The notes beneath the pieces were generated by a model. It saw nothing but the letters and a program-made list of their open reading frames with translations. It was not told the DNA's origin and searched no databases. Positions 59,101 to 64,000 of a stretch of DNA of 64,000 nt are shown piece after piece; position 1 is the first letter of the stretch, and each line of letters begins with the position of its first letter. The DNA is from Thunnus maccoyii. Lineage: Eukaryota > Chordata > Actinopteri > Scombriformes > Scombridae. Location of the stretch: contig NC_056540.1 of assembly GCF_910596095.1 (NCBI RefSeq), positions 15,092,501 to 15,156,500 of the forward strand. The letters are read 5' to 3'. The position numbers were made by a program, and so were the translations under genes.

Positions 59101-62100
59101 ACAGGTGAGATAAAACATACAGCTCACAGGTCTGTTGTAGTGTTAAAATAGGCTGTGGTAACATGGATTTACATAATTGCTTGTATTTGTATTTCCAGGC
59201 CGTGCTGTGTTCCAGATCATAACTGTCCCACCTGACAAAGGAAAATTTCAGACTGCGAACAACAATAAATCCTCCTCTGGTACTGTGCATCATTTGATTG
59301 TTCTTTGTAATTATACTTTATTAAATGTGTTCTTTTTGGTCATAATTTGTGTATAGTTTCATTGTATGTTCATTCATTGCTTACTACTGGCATGTGCACA
59401 CCACCTTGAGTGTACTTGATTATATTGAGAGGAAGTGAGACGTCTATAGAGGTGACTGTACTTCCTGAGGTTTTTGCTCTTTGATGAGGTTGGGGTTTTT
59501 TTTTTGTAACCACAGTGCCTCGAGAGAGTTTCTCAGGTCTCAAACCCAGCACTTTAAAACAGCTTGGTCAGGCAGTCACAACCACAGCCAAGCAGGTAAA
59601 CACACACAAACACCTACAAACACACACAAACAGAATAATAAAGACACAGATTTTATCAGGTGTCCTCACTCAATGTATGTTTTTTTTTTTATAGGATTCT
59701 CCGGTTGCAGCAGAAGGAAATCAGCCTGTTGCTTCACTCACTGATAGGAGAGTGAATATCGTGTCGGTTGTGCCATTTAAGCAGCACACAGTGTCTAACT
59801 TTGTTAGTATATTTCTGTTTCCTGTGCAGTTAAGCTTGCTTGAATTTTGAGATTTACTGCTGTATTGTAATTAAATTACTCAGCATTTCTCTGCAAAATG
59901 ATTTTGTCTCTTTCATTTCTTGATAAGTTGGTCTTCTTTCTTCTCTTAGGATTTGGGACTGTCTACAGCACGAGGCAGGGGTCGGTGTAAGAACCCATTC
60001 TGTGACTATATGTATAAAAACAGACACAAACCTGCAGTGTGCCCTAAATGTGGCTGTGAGCTGACGCAGAGGAACGCCAAAGGAACAAAGGTGAAAGCTT
60101 ACTTCCTCTAGATTTTGATGAAGTTCAGATACTGTAGGATTTCTTCTCTTTTAGAATTGGTGTCACCTTTTTAATAATTAACAGCCTGTTTCTTCTGTCT
60201 TTCTGTAATTTTGTTTCATTGTATTTTAAGTTCTATCAGGATTTTATTTGTCTTACTAGTACTAATACCAGTGGTAGCACTGTATTGTACTAATCTTGGC
60301 ATCAATATCCCACATAAAAGCCCTGAACATGCTTATTGTTAAAAGTTTTTGCACCTTGTTCACCTTATTTTTTTGCTGTAGCGATGAATCACTTTCATTG
60401 TGTTGATTATTAAAGCTTACCTCTCACCTCATCCCTCTTTAACAGCTTCAATAATGTAATTTGGATCAATTGTTCTCATAATTTCATCCCTCTTTTGCAG
60501 TCTGGGACTCTGCTCGATCCATACCAGGCTCTGAGTGCTGCTCAGAAAGACCTCCAGCGCCAATCTACCCTGCAGCTGCTGCGCCGTTCCCTGCTGATTC
60601 CTGAGAGCGAGACTGAGCTCCAGGAGACGCTGACCCTCATCCAGGAGCTCAACAGTCTTCAGATCGTCCTGGTTCAACCAGGTGACCAGGAGCAGGAAGA
60701 CGGCACCGAAGCAGAGACGCTGGTCGAGTCCGGGTGGCCTCAGTTCTATGAATCAGCAGCTACTCACTGTAGCCTGTGTAACTACCCTCTTTTCAAAGGA
60801 GATCAGAGGTGAGAAGATGGGAACTGGAATGACATAGTGGGGATATTTAAGCACACATTTAATCACAAGCTTCTCCTCGCTATTTCTGCTTCTGTTTTTG
60901 TATGTCAGTACTTCCATGTTGTGTTGATGTCTGGTTCTCTAATGTATACACTTTTTGTGTGTATTTGTGTGCACATTCTAGCACTGTTGCAGGACAGGAG
61001 GACTGCTGGTTGCTGACTGAGACACTGATCCAGACAGCTTCTCTCCAGCTCAAGGTGTGTCTCAACGTTCAGTGTCTGGCCCTGCACAGCTTCACTGACT
61101 TGCATCCAGGTAAACGGCACCGCTCACGTCTTCTACCTTGTTCATTTAATTTTTCATCAAGTGTGATTTCCCTTGCTTTTGGTCAGGGGGCAGAGTTATC
61201 TCAAACAGATAAGATTGCAGGTAAACCCCTAGGAATCATGTGTGTCATTTTACCTTTGCATGATTTTTCAACACTACACTCATTGTTCTATGGTTCAATT
61301 CTGGCCACAGACCTTTGTTCCCCATCTCTCTCTCTCTCCCCTGGTTTCTTGTCATCTCTCTAAAATGCCCCAAAACTATAGAAAAAATACATAACACAAT
61401 ATACAGAAATTTTGCTGATTAGATTTGACCTAAATTTAAGCAAAAGATCATAAGTTTTATTCCTTTGGGCATATTCAGTATAACGCTCATTGGCCGGAAG
61501 GGGGCACCGCAACAGTGAATAATGTGTGTCATATCATACAGTATCTAAGATTCCAGTGAATCTTACTTGACCCCCTCTCCTTGCAGTATACACTGGTCAC
61601 ACATTTTCTACTCCTTGCTCCTCTAAAACTCTGCCTCTTTCATAGGGACATGTTTTCAACGGTTTTACACGCTTTAAGAGAATGTCAACAAATACCAACC
61701 AAAGAATTCTAAATCTTTTGGCTCAGTAAAACCAGATAAATGCTTGGCTTACTCTGATATTCAGCTGCTTAATATGGCAGTATTTAATCGTGTTACTATC
61801 ATTGTTTATTTTCCATGTTTTTACAGGGTTTTCATCCTTCTTTGCTTTATTTGTAGGCATGAGGCCATAGTTACAGTAGTATTTTGTTAGTTAGTTCAGG
61901 ATAACAGCAGTTCTTTGTCACATTGTATCAAAGAGTTATGTAAACAGCTGATTCTGAGAAAGATGTTAAAGGCAGTATGACCTATAAACAGCTTTCTGTG
62001 TGAATTAAAATGTGGATTTGTTTTGTTTGTTGACAGGTTTGTTCAACATTGGGAACAAACTGCTGGTCAGTATTGACCTGTTCCTGAAGATCAGGGCCAA

Positions 62101-63686
62101 CCTCAAACTGGGCCACCCACCCTCTCAGGTTGCTAAGACCCTGCTGGACCATGTCCCCAATCACCCTGGTAAACACTGTGTGGATTACTTTGGAACCACA
62201 AGGATTCTGCCACAATCATAGTTCAATTTAGTCATTTTGAATAGCACTTTTATCACTTCTGTCTATTGTCTATCATCCTGTGTTTTTTGTCTTTGCATCA
62301 GTCCATGCTCTGAGTCCAGAGGAGTCATCTCAAATTCAAGAGCTTCTCCTGAGTGGCTACTGGGCCTTTGAGTGTCTTACAGTGCGAGATTACAATGATA
62401 TGATCTGCGGCATTTGTGGCGTTGCTCCCAAGCTGGAGATCTCACAGCGATATACAAACAATGTACTGGAGCTCAAGAATGTGGAGGTGACAGATTTAGT
62501 TCAAAAGACTGTAATTACAACACTCATAGAGCTATTTAGCAGTGACAGTGTTTCATCCATACTGGTGTGACCTCTTTGCAGTTTACCTGGCCTGAGTTTT
62601 CAATCTCAGATGAGGTGCACGTGGATGACTTCTGGCTGACCATGGAAAGTGAGGCAATCGAGCAGGCAGCTTTCCCCACAGACATCCCCATCACGCGGGT
62701 GGATGCTTCCATTATTGCTCCTTTCATTCCCCCGCTGATGAGGAGCCCCACTGTCATAAACACAGAGAAGGACAAGGTCCTGTCACATACACAGCAGCCC
62801 TCAGGTACCAGTGTCCTTTAAATTACCACTTAATTTCAGTTTTTGTAATTGCTAATCCTTGAAAAGGGTTTTCTTTTAAAGTCAGAAATAAGGGAGAAAA
62901 CTGTCTCCATCCCTGATTTGTAATGTTAACAGGTATCGGTCGTAGTGGCTTTTGTAAACATATTTTCACAGTTTTTAAAAGACCGTTTTCCTCATCTGTC
63001 TCAGGAGATCCATCAGTTTTGGTACGTCTTATTCATGACGGTCAGCTGAGACTCGACAAGATTGAAGATCACAGTGAGGACGAGCTGAGAACAATACTTG
63101 ATCGCTGCAGGGCGAGCATCACCCCAGGCTCCACTAAGGTGTGCATGTGCGAGCGTGTGTGTTTTTGTGTGCGAGACATGTGCCTTTGCGCTCGTTATGC
63201 ATGCACGTTTTTGCTTTTTTTGTGTTAAACATATTGACTGTAAAATACTAGCAAAAATACAAGTGTTACTGTTGGAGCAAACACACTGATCATGTGATAA
63301 ATTATTGGTCTACATTACAGGAAATCCCCTCCCCTCCCCTCCCCTCCCCCACACCCTGAGGCTGATGGGGGTTAAATGCTTTGCTCAAGGGCATTTTAGC
63401 AAGATAGTTTGCTTGCTGTGGTGGAAACCTGAATTTGTTTCACAGAATGTTTCCTTAATTATTACACTAAGTTTGTGTTCATCTTATCTCTGCTGCTTCT
63501 ATAAGATACTTCATTTGTGCAGTTTTTTTTAAATAAAAGCCTCCTCCCTCTCTCCTTCTGTGTTAGAATGAGCTGCTGGCCTCTCTGATCTCCTTGTATA
63601 CGCTTGTTCATGGCGGTCTTGCCACAGCCCCTCAGCCCCCTCAACACCTCACTGCTGGCAAGCTGTCCAAGGTCTGCCCCCACAAG
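56101..63686 (+). CDS. hmgxb3: HMG domain-containing protein 3 (3' part beyond the window)
   Basis: Eighteen exons join in phase to about 1021 codons and continue past the window: 56101-56240, 56393-56567, 57310-57819, 57934-58041, 58202-58336, 58491-58735, 58995-59104, 59199-59279, 59516-59595, 59695-59802, 59950-60090, 60501-60808, 60982-61109, 62037-62168, 62302-62486, 62582-62804, 63005-63138, 63567-63686. Exon 1 ends in a basic PPKKRKSK patch; residues about 47-105 are the HMG box (SAYLLYYFDV, LPQSEINKRISESWKRLS). Two similar Cys4 modules follow: GRGRCLNPGCSFVYVTRHKP (exon 5) and GRGRCKNPFCDYMYKNRHKP (exon 11). Later come AFECLTVRDYNDMICGICG and FTWPEF, matching human HMGXB3. The protein is presumed nuclear; its function is poorly known, and I recall the later cysteine clusters as related to KDZ-transposon proteins. 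The exon 10 donor (GTTAGT at 59803) is the least certain junction. Confidence 0.93.
63327..63350. repeat. (CCCCT)n microsatellite in an hmgxb3 intron
   Basis: About five CCCCT units. Confidence 0.85.
63358..63425. repeat. Remnant of a fish interspersed repeat
   Basis: The word 'ggggttaaatgctttgctcaagggcattt' (shown in part) resembles a common teleost repeat motif that reads gggttaagtgccttgctcaag. Only a fragment remains. Confidence 0.4.
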
Positions 63687-64000
63687 GTAAAAACAGCAGC
63701 ACTGTCATTGTTTTAACTTGTCATCCTAGTCATGAGTTGACCTTTCAGTTCAAAACCAAGTCAACAAGATCTTTGTATCAAAACTCTAAATGTGACATTT
63801 TAAAACAGGAAATGCAAAATCAGTCCTATAGGGAAAAACCAAAGTTATGCATGAACTTAAAACTTTTTCAAACTCCAGTATTCCTTATATTTTTGCCATT
63901 TATTCATCACATTGAGCCCGTCATTCTGCAAGACCTCAGAAAGGGTTTTCAGTGTTGTTTTCAGTGTTCACTTGTCTGCATCTGTCCCTTACCTCTGTCC
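63687..64000. other. Start of an hmgxb3 intron, running off the window
   Basis: Follows the donor aag|gtaaaa at 63687. No further exon is visible before the edge. Confidence 0.7.

Overview
The window is vertebrate nuclear DNA, most likely from a ray-finned (percomorph-like) teleost. Genes are split into short exons with GT-AG introns. Long TG, AG, poly-C and poly-G tracts and several fish-type interspersed repeats fill the non-coding space. Conceptual proteins assembled across introns match known vertebrate families closely. There is no operon structure, CRISPR array or bacterial feature.

Layout. (1) 1-22292: about 22 kb with no coding exon I can support, probably 5' flank or a long 5' intron of ndst1. 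It holds a TTAA-flanked MITE, an hAT-like element, a Tc1 transposase relic, other fish repeats and one promoter-like block. (2) 22804-33435 (+): a complete ndst1 gene, 14 coding exons, 889 aa, with a ~1.9 kb 3' UTR. (3) 35350-36700: diverged duplicated blocks, one pair matching the ndst1 3' UTR. (4) 36949-40715 (+): cd74 (MHC class II invariant chain) with a thyroglobulin type-1 domain, 282 aa, preceded by an X/Y-box-like promoter. (5) 43582-44892 (+): a disrupted leucine-rich-repeat gene whose layout resembles CD14. (6) 45123-50959 (+): a multi-exon kinesin-like gene with an apparently ruined nucleotide site and a coiled-coil tail. (7) 54726-51499 (-): the slc35a4 locus, with a spliced 103-codon upstream ORF (the SLC35A4 microprotein) followed by the intronless transporter ORF. 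(8) 55485 to the window end (+): hmgxb3, 18 coding exons up to the edge, about 1021 codons, 3' part outside the window.

Context. From memory, human NDST1, CD74, CD14, SLC35A4 and HMGXB3 all lie on chromosome 5q31-q33, with CD14 close to SLC35A4. The neighbourhood therefore supports calling the broken LRR gene a CD14 relic. The genes do not form one pathway: ndst1 modifies heparan sulfate in the Golgi, cd74 chaperones MHC class II, slc35a4 is a Golgi-type nucleotide-sugar transporter-like protein with a mitochondrial microprotein upstream, and hmgxb3 is a putative nuclear protein. The most unusual items are the degenerate kinesin-like gene and the CD14-like relic. The two-ORF slc35a4 locus is also notable.
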